A stretch of DNA of 64,000 nt, taken from the NCBI GenBank assembly GCA_949372655.1, contig CASIAI010000002.1, positions 1 to 64,000 of the forward strand. Direction: 5' to 3'. Shown here piece by piece: positions 10,327 through 19,051 of the stretch. This DNA is from Candidatus Poseidoniaceae archaeon. GTDB lineage: Archaea; Thermoplasmatota; Poseidoniia; Poseidoniales; Poseidoniaceae. Below the pieces are notes generated by a model. The model made no database searches and was not told the origin of the DNA. It was given only the letters and a program-made list of their open reading frames with translations. Each line of letters opens with the position of its first letter. The first letter of the stretch is position 1. The translations under genes were made by a program, and so were the position numbers.

Positions 10327-10662
10327 TCAATCTAATGATGTAAAAGCGCTAATAATCCTAGTCCGACGAGCAAGAGCTGCCTTTCTGGTCTTTTCTAATT
10401 CTCTTCGCTCGATTATTTGCTTAACCATTGCAGGGCACCCAATCAAACATACTATCAACCCGATTATGATTCCGGAGGAAACTGAAAATAACAAAGGTAA
10501 GCCTAAGATGAAAGAGTTGCTCAAACCTGAGATTAGTCCGACAATAAATCCTACGCCTAATGGCCTGTCATATATTGGGAAAAAGGGAGATAGAATTGAT
10601 CTTTTAATAGCCCTTTTTTTGTCTTGGGCTGATGAAATCATTTCAATACTATCTATAGTCAT
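10327..10662 (-). CDS. Small membrane protein, two predicted TM segments
   Basis: A 111-residue protein with a charged N-terminus, two hydrophobic segments (around residues 35-52 and 57-76, rich in G, L, I and F) and a basic C-terminal helix (RRELEKTRKAALARR). I do not recognise a family. The gene is supported by a good archaeal TATA-like box (TTTATAAA, 10686-10693) about 27 bp before the ATG, which fits a leaderless transcript. A long plus-strand frame over the same bases (10280-10666) has no such support and a composition that looks like an antisense shadow. Confidence 0.6.
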   Translation of the reverse strand: MTIDSIEMISSAQDKKRAIKRSILSPFFPIYDRPLGVGFIVGLISGLSNSFILGLPLLFSVSSGIIIGLIVCLIGCPAMVKQIIERRELEKTRKAALARRTRIISAFTSLD

Positions 10663-10685
10663 TTGATAACAGTCAGTTGTGACGG

Positions 10686-10693
10686 TTTATAAA
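10686..10693 (-). promoter_or_regulatory. TATA-like box for the small membrane protein gene
   Basis: TTTATAAA on the minus strand is centred about 28 bases upstream of the ATG at 10662. Archaeal TATA boxes lie roughly 25-28 bp before the transcription start, so transcription would begin at or next to the ATG, giving a leaderless mRNA. The call rests on motif and spacing only. Confidence 0.5.
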
Positions 10694-10763
10694 CTAAAAG
10701 CCGGCATGTTCCCAAATCTACTCTAAAAGTCCCGTTTAACGGTAAAACGGGATGGTTTTACGT

Positions 10764-12662
10764 CTAACTGAATTCTGTAATTGCACCATCGTGATGCTTC
10801 AGGAGATTTCGTAATTTGACCTTCATTGACGGAGTAAGCATATCGTTATCGGTAGTCCACTCTTCATGATCAAGGATTAGATTTGCTGCAACTTCATAGC
10901 CTTTCCAAACTGGAGACTTCATATTATTTGCCTTAAGTTCAGATAATAACCAATCATTAGTTGTCTTACGAGCACAAATTTCAGCATTACTTCCAGAAGC
11001 ATCAACACCAGCAGCGGACATAGCAGACTTTAGCGCATCCATGTTAGGATGTACAATCAAGTAGGTTCTCAACATGTTTCTACCATCAAGTACTGCTTGT
11101 TCTACAAGTGGCGATAATTTCAGGTTTTCTTCTAGTGGGGCAGGAGATACATACTTTCCATTTTCCAACTTGAATTGACTCTTAACACGGCCAGTGATGG
11201 ACAAGTATCCATCTTCGGTTAGTTTACCAAGGTCACCAGTTCTAAACACGCCTGGTTCAATAATTACTTCCTTAGTAGCCGCATCATTATTCCAGTATCC
11301 TTGCATAACATTTGGACCATGGACAATAATTTCACCTTCATCTGGTCGGTCTGGGTCGTCCCATGCACTGGTATCGATTGTTACTTTGACACCATTTGCT
11401 ACTTTCCCTACGCAACGTAGTTTTGAGGTTCCAGGGCCTGACCATCCATTAGCAGAAACCAATGGAGATGTTTCAGTTAATCCATATCCTTCATAACAAC
11501 TAAATCCAACCATTTGAATAAACTCAGCAACATCAGGAGATAGTGCAGCAGCACCGGACATACAGAAACGGATATTTCCTCCGAAACGAGCTCTAACCTT
11601 AGACCAAACTAACTTATCATAGAATTTATCAAAGAATCCCATAGCAGGGACTGCATCACATTCTACATTAGCCTTGGCGATTCTCTTGGTAGCCGTTTTC
11701 TTGGCTTTTCCAATCAGGAATTTCTTAACTCCAGTAGCTGCTTCAAATTGGCTATTTACACGGTCATAGAACTTATTCCATACACGAGGAACTGCTAATA
11801 GAACAGCAGGCTTAATTTCAATACACTCATCAGCAATCTTTGTCAAGTCAGATATTAGATTGATATGTACTCCACATCTAATCATCCAATGAAGGTCAAA
11901 GGTACTTCCAAAGGAGTGAGCCCAAGGAAGGAAAGCAGCGTTCTTGTCACCAACATATATCTTGAATGCTGATTGGACACAAAGGATATTGGAAAGAGTA
12001 TTCCAATTGGTCAACATGACTCCCTTAGGGTTTCCAGTAGTTCCAGAGGTGTAGATTAGAGTGTTTAGCGCAAATGGGTCATCTGCAATATCAAAATCAT
12101 TTTCACTTGCTCGACCGTTTGCTACAAATTCAGTCCAAGAGTGAACTTCAATACCCTCTGGAGGGATCTTATTTGCTTGGTCATCGCCCATTAGTATTAC
12201 ACCACACTTAGGCCAAGCGGATGCTTCAGCAGGCAAGTTGTCAACAAGTTTGTCTAACACTTTTGTATTTGCAACTGCAATAAGAGATGGAGTAGAATCT
12301 CCAAGGATATAAGCCCATTCTGAACCGTGTTGGTGTGTATACATTGCAGTATATGCTGCGCCGATTGCATTTGCACCATATGAAAGAGCCGCCCATTGAA
12401 CGCTGTTATCTAGAATCAATGCGACACGATCGCCCTTTTCGACTCCAAGGTCATTCAATCTCTTGGCAACCGATGTGGATAATTCTCCAAATGTATTGTA
12501 ATCTAAATGTGTTCTTGGCATGCCTTCGCCAGGGATAAATCCGAAGCAAGGTTCTGTTCCAAATCTACTGACGCTAGTCATTAGCATCTGGTAAAGAGTA
12601 CGCGGGTCTTCCCCCTCTGGTCCCTTCCATTGCCTGTCGTTCGGTTGCCTTTCCCATGCCAT
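10764..12662 (-). CDS. Long-chain acyl-CoA synthetase (AMP-forming)
   Basis: Activates fatty acids to acyl-CoA through an acyl-adenylate. The protein shows the adenylate-forming hallmark YTSGTTGNPKG about 200 residues from the start, the A5 motif GYGLTETSP, and the hinge region FRTGDLGKLTEDGYL followed by GRVKSQFKLENGKYVSP. Length (about 632 residues) is that of eukaryote-like long-chain ACSL/FadD enzymes. The frame is open up to 12713, but the first residues from there (CLILHLVYM) look untranslated; MAWERQPND at 12662 or MAELK at 12677 are likelier starts. An 11-bp palindrome, ACACTAAGTGT, lies at 12680-12690. Together with icmF and the ETF-linked oxidoreductase it points to acyl-CoA catabolism. 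Confidence 0.9.
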   Translation of the reverse strand: MAWERQPNDRQWKGPEGEDPRTLYQMLMTSVSRFGTEPCFGFIPGEGMPRTHLDYNTFGELSTSVAKRLNDLGVEKGDRVALILDNSVQWAALSYGANAIGAAYTAMYTHQHGSEWAYILGDSTPSLIAVANTKVLDKLVDNLPAEASAWPKCGVILMGDDQANKIPPEGIEVHSWTEFVANGRASENDFDIADDPFALNTLIYTSGTTGNPKGVMLTNWNTLSNILCVQSAFKIYVGDKNAAFLPWAHSFGSTFDLHWMIRCGVHINLISDLTKIADECIEIKPAVLLAVPRVWNKFYDRVNSQFEAATGVKKFLIGKAKKTATKRIAKANVECDAVPAMGFFDKFYDKLVWSKVRARFGGNIRFCMSGAAALSPDVAEFIQMVGFSCYEGYGLTETSPLVSANGWSGPGTSKLRCVGKVANGVKVTIDTSAWDDPDRPDEGEIIVHGPNVMQGYWNNDAATKEVIIEPGVFRTGDLGKLTEDGYLSITGRVKSQFKLENGKYVSPAPLEENLKLSPLVEQAVLDGRNMLRTYLIVHPNMDALKSAMSAAGVDASGSNAEICARKTTNDWLLSELKANNMKSPVWKGYEVAANLILDHEEWTTDNDMLTPSMKVKLRNLLKHHDGAITEFS

Positions 12663-12734
12663 CTTAAGTTCTGCCATGTACACTAAGTGTAGTATCAAGC
12701 ACTTGAACTTCACGCCTACCGAATTATGTCAATT

Positions 12735-13505
12735 TTACATATTATCGAGGCAGTTAGTGACATTATCTCGCCAATCAGCCCCACCATTACGATTGGATAG
12801 AGGGCTTGCAGGACTTGGGTGCCAGCATGATGTAATTTGAATTTTTCTTCCTGACTTTGTTTGTCCCGAGCCAGTTTTTTCCGCTCCAAGCGCGATTCTT
12901 GCTCTTTTTTCAGCATATTTCCCAACACCTATGATTCGTTCGATTCCTAAGACTTCAAGAATCTCCAAGAGATGATTATCACATGCTTCTAGGATTGGTT
13001 TCATCACAGTTGCCGGCAAGGTATCAGGTGTCAGGTTTTTACCAGTCTCACCTAGCAGGAGTAGGGGGCAATGATTTACGACAAATACATTGGAAAAAAC
13101 AGAATTAGCATCGCCATAATGTTGAAACAGCAAATCCCACAAGCGTTGACCCGATACTTCTTGACGTTCCATGTCAAGTCCAATTATCGGCCGTTTTGGA
13201 TGCGCATTATCTGGTGTTTGTAATTGGTGTGGCACAATCTGTAGGTTTATCCTGGCGACGCCGGATGAACCGAATGGAATCCCTGTTTGAGCCATTCCCC
13301 AAGGTCCTGGATTCATTCCTAATAGTAATGTCTTGGCGCCATAGCCTCCCCATTTACTCAAATATTGTTCATGATGGACCCAAGCATAATCCAATGGGTT
13401 AGTTGCATGTTGGACTATAGTTTTCTTTTCGATCACAGTAATTGCCTTGTCACAGATATTGGAAAGCCGCTTTGCTGCTTCAATTAAGCGCTTTTCGACC
13501 CCCAT
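12735..13505 (-). CDS. smug1: SMUG1-type uracil-DNA glycosylase
   Basis: Removes uracil (and in characterised SMUG1 enzymes 5-hydroxymethyluracil) from DNA, starting base-excision repair. Motif 1 is GMNPGPWGMAQTG (residues 63-75), almost identical to the animal SMUG1 signature, with Asn65 in the place of the catalytic Asn. Motif 2 is HPSPASP, with His229 as the expected transition-state residue. Intervening blocks HPKRPIIGLDMER, EVSGQRLWD and NLTPDTLPA also follow the SMUG1 pattern, so this is SMUG1 rather than UDG family 4 or 5. The length of 256 residues is normal. A 70-codon frame at 12716-12928 is a shadow of its 3' end. Confidence 0.9.
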   Translation of the reverse strand: MGVEKRLIEAAKRLSNICDKAITVIEKKTIVQHATNPLDYAWVHHEQYLSKWGGYGAKTLLLGMNPGPWGMAQTGIPFGSSGVARINLQIVPHQLQTPDNAHPKRPIIGLDMERQEVSGQRLWDLLFQHYGDANSVFSNVFVVNHCPLLLLGETGKNLTPDTLPATVMKPILEACDNHLLEILEVLGIERIIGVGKYAEKRARIALGAEKTGSGQTKSGRKIQITSCWHPSPASPLSNRNGGADWRDNVTNCLDNM

Positions 13506-13608
13506 GGTTACTCTAGGCTATGGAGATACATGATAATTACTATCCTCTTAATTATCTAATTATGCATCATGGGTATTAGTTTACCCGCTATGAGGGCAGA
13601 TGGCTATA

Positions 13609-15384
13609 TCACTTGAAGAACCCTTTAAATGAGGTGCTCCAATCGATTTTACTTTGTTCAAACCATTGTTCAGGACTTTCATAGGAAGATTCATTTCCAT
13701 TTTTACGTTTCATTTTAACTCGATGGCTAATTAGCTTCCAAGCTGTTTTCTCTCCGATTCCAGGAATTGATTGTAATTGCTTTTGAGAAATTAGATCGTG
13801 ATCCAAATTGACTTCGACACCAGTTATTGACCTTGCACCATGTCCAGTAATTATGATGTCAGATTGCGTTTCTAAAGGAATAAGGTACTCAGCGCCTATT
13901 AGTATTGGGTAGGCGCCAATTTGCCTACCGAAAGTAATCCCTGCTTTTCCACGGCAAATTTCCGATGTATGATTCTCACCTAGGTGCTTAGGTAATCTTG
14001 TTCTACCATCATGAGATTCCCAATGCACATCGCATAACTTGCCACCCAGTGGGAATAATTCTCGGAGTAAAGGTTTATCGATAGTCTCACGTACATTACT
14101 TTTGAAGTTCTTGAAGGACTCTTGAGGTATCTCTTGGAAACCTTCTCCTTCCACTTGTCGAATATTTATTCGACGTAGTAGTAGATTCTCTTTGCGTATT
14201 TCGTGCAATAGGTCAAGATTTAATTGATAGGTTTCTTCTGACTCACCATTCAAACCTGCAATGAAATTGAGCCCCGGTAGGAGTTTAGGTAAGCCTCTTT
14301 CGCCACGTTCTTTGCCATATTTATTTATCAGCCTAATGGCATCCTTGAGTTGTCCTGAATCACAATTGAGCCAATTTGCTTCATGGACATTAGGGTCGGC
14401 GGATTCAAGTCCAAAAGAGAGTACTGCTCCATCAGACAATGTTTCCACTAACGTCTTAGTAATCTCTTCTGAGGGCTCCATATTTTCAGCTATGATCGAA
14501 GGATTACCATTATCTGTATGAAGAATCCCGAGCCTTTCATCATCTCGAAGTCCATGAAGTAGTTTTGCAATAGGTTCTGGATTTGGTATTGGATATTCCA
14601 AATCCTTGACACCTTCAGCCATATAGGTATAGGTATCAGTCATACCCCCAAGTCGAACATGCTTTACACCCATATCATGGGCGATTTGAACCTCTTCAAT
14701 AATATCTTCAGGAGTTCGCCAAATTGGTATTCCTTTCTTTGGCTCAATACAGAACTTACATCCTCGTTTGAATCGAACACAGCCTTGGTAAACTTCAACT
14801 TCATATGTCAAAGGACCAGGCTTTTGATCATCTCCAAGGTCGGGGTGGAATTCTACAGCCTTACTTTTCGCCCCAAGGTGGGCCCATCTTGTCCATTGCT
14901 CTGAGTTTCTTCGACTATGCTTCCACTGATTAGTTTCAAGATAAGTGTTCAATGTGGCATCAGTATCTTGCAAAGCCAAAAATAAATTTCTCCTCAAGGG
15001 GTTCCAACCCTTCTGTCGCCATCCACGTATTGCCCAGCCTCCGAGTATGGCTGGAACTTCTGAAGGTAGTTGTCGAACAACTGTTTGCATTTCCTTCAGT
15101 GAAATTGGAGCACCTCTAAGGTATCTGCCAGGTACTACTGCGCCAGCAATACAAGCAAAACCTTCTATCTGAGACATTAACTTCTGAACACCAGCTTCGC
15201 CTTTTTGTTCAACAAAACTACGCCATTGGTCAATTGTCATATATCGATAATCTATTTTTGCATCTTCTAAAACTCCACAAAGATATCGGATATGGAAGCC
15301 GACATATGGTGGAACACCAAATGCAGCAGGTTCATCTTCATAGCCATCGAGAACTAACCACTTAGGGTCACTATGCTCGGCCAT
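13609..15384 (-). CDS. Radical SAM Fe-S oxidoreductase with C-terminal helix-hairpin-helix (COG1031 type)
   Basis: A 591-residue protein with a radical SAM core. The cluster-binding cysteines lie near residues 201-212 in the unusual arrangement C-x6-C-x2-C (CVRFKRGCKFC), followed by IEPKKGIP and a strongly conserved VRLGGMTDTYTYM block. This matches the archaeal COG1031 family, in which a CPR-x-GGC-x-FC-TEP version is usual. The C-terminal part carries a helix-hairpin-helix (SIPGIGEKTAWKLI, about residues 540-555), suggesting nucleic-acid binding. The true substrate of this family is unknown to me. It lies 24 bp downstream of the Csl4-RRM gene, so RNA modification or processing is a plausible theme. 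Confidence 0.8.
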   Translation of the reverse strand: MAEHSDPKWLVLDGYEDEPAAFGVPPYVGFHIRYLCGVLEDAKIDYRYMTIDQWRSFVEQKGEAGVQKLMSQIEGFACIAGAVVPGRYLRGAPISLKEMQTVVRQLPSEVPAILGGWAIRGWRQKGWNPLRRNLFLALQDTDATLNTYLETNQWKHSRRNSEQWTRWAHLGAKSKAVEFHPDLGDDQKPGPLTYEVEVYQGCVRFKRGCKFCIEPKKGIPIWRTPEDIIEEVQIAHDMGVKHVRLGGMTDTYTYMAEGVKDLEYPIPNPEPIAKLLHGLRDDERLGILHTDNGNPSIIAENMEPSEEITKTLVETLSDGAVLSFGLESADPNVHEANWLNCDSGQLKDAIRLINKYGKERGERGLPKLLPGLNFIAGLNGESEETYQLNLDLLHEIRKENLLLRRINIRQVEGEGFQEIPQESFKNFKSNVRETIDKPLLRELFPLGGKLCDVHWESHDGRTRLPKHLGENHTSEICRGKAGITFGRQIGAYPILIGAEYLIPLETQSDIIITGHGARSITGVEVNLDHDLISQKQLQSIPGIGEKTAWKLISHRVKMKRKNGNESSYESPEQWFEQSKIDWSTSFKGFFK

Positions 15385-15408
15385 GTTGTTGTCTTGTGCT
15401 CTTAGGCT

Positions 15409-16836
15409 TCAATCCTTCTTAGACTGAGGACTTCGCTTACGCTTTTTCGAATCTTCTTCTTCTTCACGCATTGCTCGCATTTCTCTTGAAGATTTTTCAG
15501 GCTTACCACCACTATTATTGGAATTGTTGTTACTACGCTTCTTTTGTTGAGCAACATCCACTCGAATCTTTCTTCCTAGTAATTCACTACCATTTACCGA
15601 CTTAACAATCTCTTCAGCCTTGTCTTTTTCTTTAACAAATGCAAAAGCAAAACCTTTCGGTTTTCCAGCGTTATCGGTAATTATGTTTAGCCCAGTAATG
15701 GTTGCAACACCTTTGAAAACTTGCTTTAACTGCTCTTCAGTGGCTTTGAATGGTAGATTGCCAATATATAATTTAGCACCTTCAGGATCCTTTCTCTTAT
15801 CCTTCTTACCTTTCTTATCATCGCTATCGGCGTCTCTTACTCCGATTCTCCGACCGTTTACTTTGTGACCATCTAGTTCAGCAGCAGCAGCGTCGGCTTC
15901 AGATTTATCGCTATATGTCACAAACCCAAATCCACGGTTAGCACCGTTCTCATCTGTAGGAACTACACAATCGCTCATATCGCCGAACTTACCAAACATT
16001 TCACGTAACTCTTCAGTTCCAACCTCTCTAGGTAGTCCACCAATGAATAGTTTACATCCAGGGCTGTGCCTAGGTCTTTGCGGGCCACGTCCACTGCCAC
16101 CTTCGCCTTCGAATTTGAAATATGTTCTTTCACGACCATCTTCTCTAACATCTTCAGCGATGAATGTAGCACGTCCTGAAGGTCCTTTGCCAAACATAGA
16201 TTCTGCCGCTGAGCCCCATCTCTTACCAGAGTTATTCAGAGCGCTAGCACCTTGATCTAATTCAGCCCAACCCGCACCGTAATTATCTGCAAGTGCTCGA
16301 TATGCTTGATATCCACATGATTCACATTTAACATTCCAATCACCATCTTGTTCAGCGATTAGAATTTCTCCACAAGGTGGACAAATAGCATGAAGCACTC
16401 CACAATCATCTCGTTCACGGAAATCGATACGTACTACAGGTTCAACCTCTTTTATTAGGGCACGGCAAACATCACGTCTCCTTACAGCATCAGCTGTTTG
16501 ATGCATATACCTATCAACAATCCCAGTAACAAAGAACTGTCCATAAAGATGATTTGGCTGAATACTTCCTTGCTTTCCTTCTACAGCAAGTATCATTGCT
16601 TCTCCATTCTTTTCATTGAGTTTAACTATTTCACAAATCACAGTGTCGCCAATAGACGGGCTAACTAGTTCTTTTTTAGGAACTACCATTCCAAATCCTT
16701 CCTCGATAGAAAACATACCGATTGTAGTTGCAACAATCTTTCCATCGACTTCAATAGTTCCTTCACCAGCTGCACATTTGGCAGAGGTTGATACTTGCAT
16801 TCCAGGGGTGACGAGGCTCGCCGTCATGTTATTCAT
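15409..16836 (-). CDS. csl4: Exosome subunit Csl4 fused to two RRM domains
   Basis: The first 180 residues are an archaeal Csl4: N-terminal domain (LVTPGMQV, GEGTIEVDGK), an S1-like barrel (about 60-137) and a zinc ribbon (CPPC 152-155, CESC 171-174, within CGVLHAICPPC). Csl4 caps the archaeal RNA exosome and recruits substrates. After a linker follow two RNA recognition motifs: RRM1 about 262-336 (RNP2 LFIGGL, RNP1 RGFGFVTY) and RRM2 about 355-428 (RNP2 LYIGNL, RNP1 KGFAFAFV). A Lys/Ser/Glu-rich disordered tail ends the protein. Archaeal Csl4 is normally about 180-200 residues; this one has 475. The frame is continuous with no frameshift sign. An ATG at 16827 is an alternative start. The RRMs probably widen RNA capture by the exosome (inference). 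Confidence 0.88.
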   Translation of the reverse strand: MNNMTASLVTPGMQVSTSAKCAAGEGTIEVDGKIVATTIGMFSIEEGFGMVVPKKELVSPSIGDTVICEIVKLNEKNGEAMILAVEGKQGSIQPNHLYGQFFVTGIVDRYMHQTADAVRRRDVCRALIKEVEPVVRIDFRERDDCGVLHAICPPCGEILIAEQDGDWNVKCESCGYQAYRALADNYGAGWAELDQGASALNNSGKRWGSAAESMFGKGPSGRATFIAEDVREDGRERTYFKFEGEGGSGRGPQRPRHSPGCKLFIGGLPREVGTEELREMFGKFGDMSDCVVPTDENGANRGFGFVTYSDKSEADAAAAELDGHKVNGRRIGVRDADSDDKKGKKDKRKDPEGAKLYIGNLPFKATEEQLKQVFKGVATITGLNIITDNAGKPKGFAFAFVKEKDKAEEIVKSVNGSELLGRKIRVDVAQQKKRSNNNSNNSGGKPEKSSREMRAMREEEEDSKKRKRSPQSKKD

Positions 16837-16948
16837 TTCCTAAGCTGACATGGCCTGTTATGGAGCACATGTGTTTCGCTTGTTCTAGCGGGCGGGCTTT
16901 TCCCTTTTGAATGCATCATACAGAAGAGATGTAATTTCGAGAGTAAAT

Positions 16949-17584
16949 TTACTCACTTTCGATAATTTTTTTGTCACCAGGTTTGTAAAACCTCCAACAT
17001 CTTGCATCAGTTGTTGTTTTCTTCTTCGAATGATGAGAATAAATTGGAGGTAAACGGAAATCAGTTTCAAAAACGATTTCTCCTTCATAACCAAAATCCT
17101 TGGCTATCGCTTGTAGATGTTTGGCTTTGGTAGAATGAAGGACATAGATAGCAGTAGCATCCAGTGAGAAAGCAAATTCCAGCAAAGGTCTATCCGCTCT
17201 TTCCGTTTGAAATCCCCATGGTGGATTCATAACAACAATATCGCTTTGAATAGGAATTTGAATCTCTTGATTACCGATTAAAGCATGTATAGTTTTAATT
17301 TCAGTGACTAATTTAAGATTTACTTTCTCAGCATTTTGCTTGGAAATTAGGCTAGCCTCTTCATCTGCTTCGATTAAAAATACTTTACTGGCTCCTAGAT
17401 AAGCGGTACCTAATCCAAGTATTCCATTGCCAGAACCAAGGTCCACTACTGTTTTATTTTCAAGATTATCTAGTTGGTCTATGGCTAAAATCCAGAATGC
17501 AGCTAAGTCACCTTCTGTAGAATATTGTTCAAGTTCGACAGAATTATGAGGATGTGGTTTGAGTTTTGATAACTCGATGGCCAA
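16949..17584 (-). CDS. METTL5-like N6-adenine RNA methyltransferase
   Basis: A Rossmann-fold methyltransferase of 211 residues. The SAM loop is DLGSGNG (48-54), the acidic residue after strand 2 lies in IEADE, and the catalytic motif is NPPW (120-123), placing it among N6-adenine methyltransferases. The N-terminal LEQYSTEG and the FQTERADRPLLE block downstream of NPPW match the COG2263/METTL5 family, which methylates one adenine in small-subunit rRNA. Family members usually have NPPF, so Trp123 is a mild departure. It lies 112 bp upstream of the Csl4-RRM gene on the same strand, within an RNA-related block. Confidence 0.82.
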   Translation of the reverse strand: MAIELSKLKPHPHNSVELEQYSTEGDLAAFWILAIDQLDNLENKTVVDLGSGNGILGLGTAYLGASKVFLIEADEEASLISKQNAEKVNLKLVTEIKTIHALIGNQEIQIPIQSDIVVMNPPWGFQTERADRPLLEFAFSLDATAIYVLHSTKAKHLQAIAKDFGYEGEIVFETDFRLPPIYSHHSKKKTTTDARCWRFYKPGDKKIIESE

Positions 17585-17603
17585 ATGTTTAGGCCTCAGT
17601 CCA

Positions 17604-17864
17604 TCACCACCCAGGTGGATAATTTTGGTTTTGTTGATTATTTAATCTTGCAGCATCTTCAGCTTGTTGACGCATTACTTCTAGTCTTGCATATGCATTA
17701 TCTTGGACATTACCTTGCTGCATCTGCATTCTTAGGAGTCTGATTTGTTCAGCCTCTGCACGCAGTCGTGCTAGAAGTTGTTCACTGGGTTGTTGTGTGC
17801 CACAGAACCTACAGAATCTAACGCCGTCATGGTGCTGATGACCGCAGTTAACACAGAATCCCAT
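17604..17864 (-). CDS. Small zinc-ribbon / coiled-coil protein
   Basis: An 86-residue protein: a double-CxxC zinc ribbon at the N-terminus (FCVNCG, then FCRFCG, residues 4-22), then a helical Arg/Glu/Gln-rich segment (about 30-72) and an Asn/Gln-rich tail ending PPGW. The frame is open back to 17948, but ATG 17864 is chosen because it has a strong Shine-Dalgarno sequence (GAGGAGG, 7 bases upstream) and begins directly with the zinc ribbon; the longer version would overlap the upstream gene. No specific function can be given; such ribbons serve in protein or nucleic-acid contacts. Confidence 0.7.
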   Translation of the reverse strand: MGFCVNCGHQHHDGVRFCRFCGTQQPSEQLLARLRAEAEQIRLLRMQMQQGNVQDNAYARLEVMRQQAEDAARLNNQQNQNYPPGW

Positions 17865-17904
17865 ATTGCTTCCTCCTCGTCGTGGTATATGATATAATCG
17901 AATC

Positions 17905-18996
17905 TTATTCCATTGCAGCAAGTTGCAAAAATACCGGCCAAGTTTCAAATCCTACTGCAGTTGCTCGCTCGGAAATATCTTCCCATCGTGGGTCATCCAT
18001 CATTTCGGATGGATTAACACCTGCAGCCAAGAGCCCTGTTACCAATTCTCTAAATTCTATTTCAATTTCAGACATTACCGGTACTTCGACTTCCTTTTGA
18101 ACTTCTGGTAATTGAACATCATTAGCAAAGGAATCTTCCATATTGGTTTCAGGAGTCTCAACCACAGTAGGTGGTGTAGGAGATACAGAACTCTTAGCAG
18201 AAGGAGGTAATGGTACAAATGCAGTGCCAGCCGATATTTCTTCTGGTGATGGAGATGATTTTGGCAATTGAACATCTCCCATTTCTTCTGTTTCTGCCAT
18301 ATTCTCTAACATCTCATTAGAAAAATTATCCATCATAGCATTCATCGTTGCTTCATTTTGGTTCATGACCAGAGGTGGTGAACTTGCTTCCTGAGCGATT
18401 TCTTGAGTGGTTATCTTAGATTTCTTGACCAGTCTTCCAACTCCAAGAACTTCTGCTTGTTGCCTTGCTAATTCTGCGGCTTGTCTTCGAGGCAAAGATA
18501 CAAAGCATTTCCCTGGGATTGAACTTGATGGGAATGGTAAGTAATAACGCTCTATTGCAGGTAATGATGGATGTCGGAAGCAGATTACTTGCTCTGTTTC
18601 AAAAGAACGTTGTGTAGGGAGACCCAATGAGAACGGCACTGACATTATGTCAACCATATTACGCATCCACTTTTCATTATTGATCAACTGTTGCATCCAT
18701 GGCCCAAGGTCCGAACTTGCAATATCCACGAACTGGAAAGAAGCAGCACGAGGGTCAAATCCTTGCTCTTCTAGTAAGGAGGCCTCATCTCTAGGTCTAT
18801 GGAAGATTGTTAAAACTGGTTGTCCATGTTCAATCATGTCTCCATGAAGTTCCATCATCTTTCGTTCTTTGCGAGGGAATATTAGCAAAATTCGTAGTCT
18901 TGCAGCGTCTTCATCCCAAATTTCACCCCATCGGGATTCCGCTTCAGAATACAATTGACCGATGGTCATATCGGGAATCATCGCCGTTATTCCCAT
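17905..18996 (-). CDS. Hypothetical protein with Pro/Ser-rich middle region
   Basis: 363 residues with three parts: an N-terminal folded region (about 1-190) containing a repeated pattern of acidic helices and a RHPSLPAIERYYLPFP block; a Pro/Ser/Glu/Met-rich low-complexity middle (about 200-310); and a short C-terminal helical domain (FRELVTGLLAAGVNPSEMM, then DDPRWEDISERA). There is no signal peptide or TM segment. I do not recognise it; it may be lineage-specific. The zinc-ribbon gene starts 40 bp downstream on the same strand, so they are likely cotranscribed. ATG 18981 (MIPDMTIGQL) is an alternative start. Confidence 0.65.
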   Translation of the reverse strand: MGITAMIPDMTIGQLYSEAESRWGEIWDEDAARLRILLIFPRKERKMMELHGDMIEHGQPVLTIFHRPRDEASLLEEQGFDPRAASFQFVDIASSDLGPWMQQLINNEKWMRNMVDIMSVPFSLGLPTQRSFETEQVICFRHPSLPAIERYYLPFPSSSIPGKCFVSLPRRQAAELARQQAEVLGVGRLVKKSKITTQEIAQEASSPPLVMNQNEATMNAMMDNFSNEMLENMAETEEMGDVQLPKSSPSPEEISAGTAFVPLPPSAKSSVSPTPPTVVETPETNMEDSFANDVQLPEVQKEVEVPVMSEIEIEFRELVTGLLAAGVNPSEMMDDPRWEDISERATAVGFETWPVFLQLAAME

Positions 18997-19051
18997 ACTC
19001 GCACCGAAGATAGGGGTGTGGTATCTTCATTTATGGCTACCGTCTAAATAA

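Noticed and set aside
10280-10666. 128-codon plus-strand frame
   Set aside because: It lies antisense to the 111-residue membrane protein gene, which has its own TATA box and membrane-protein composition; the plus frame lacks promoter or Shine-Dalgarno support.
12716-12928. 70-codon minus-strand frame
   Set aside because: It overlaps the conserved 3' end of the SMUG1 gene (HPSPASP) in another frame and is a shadow.
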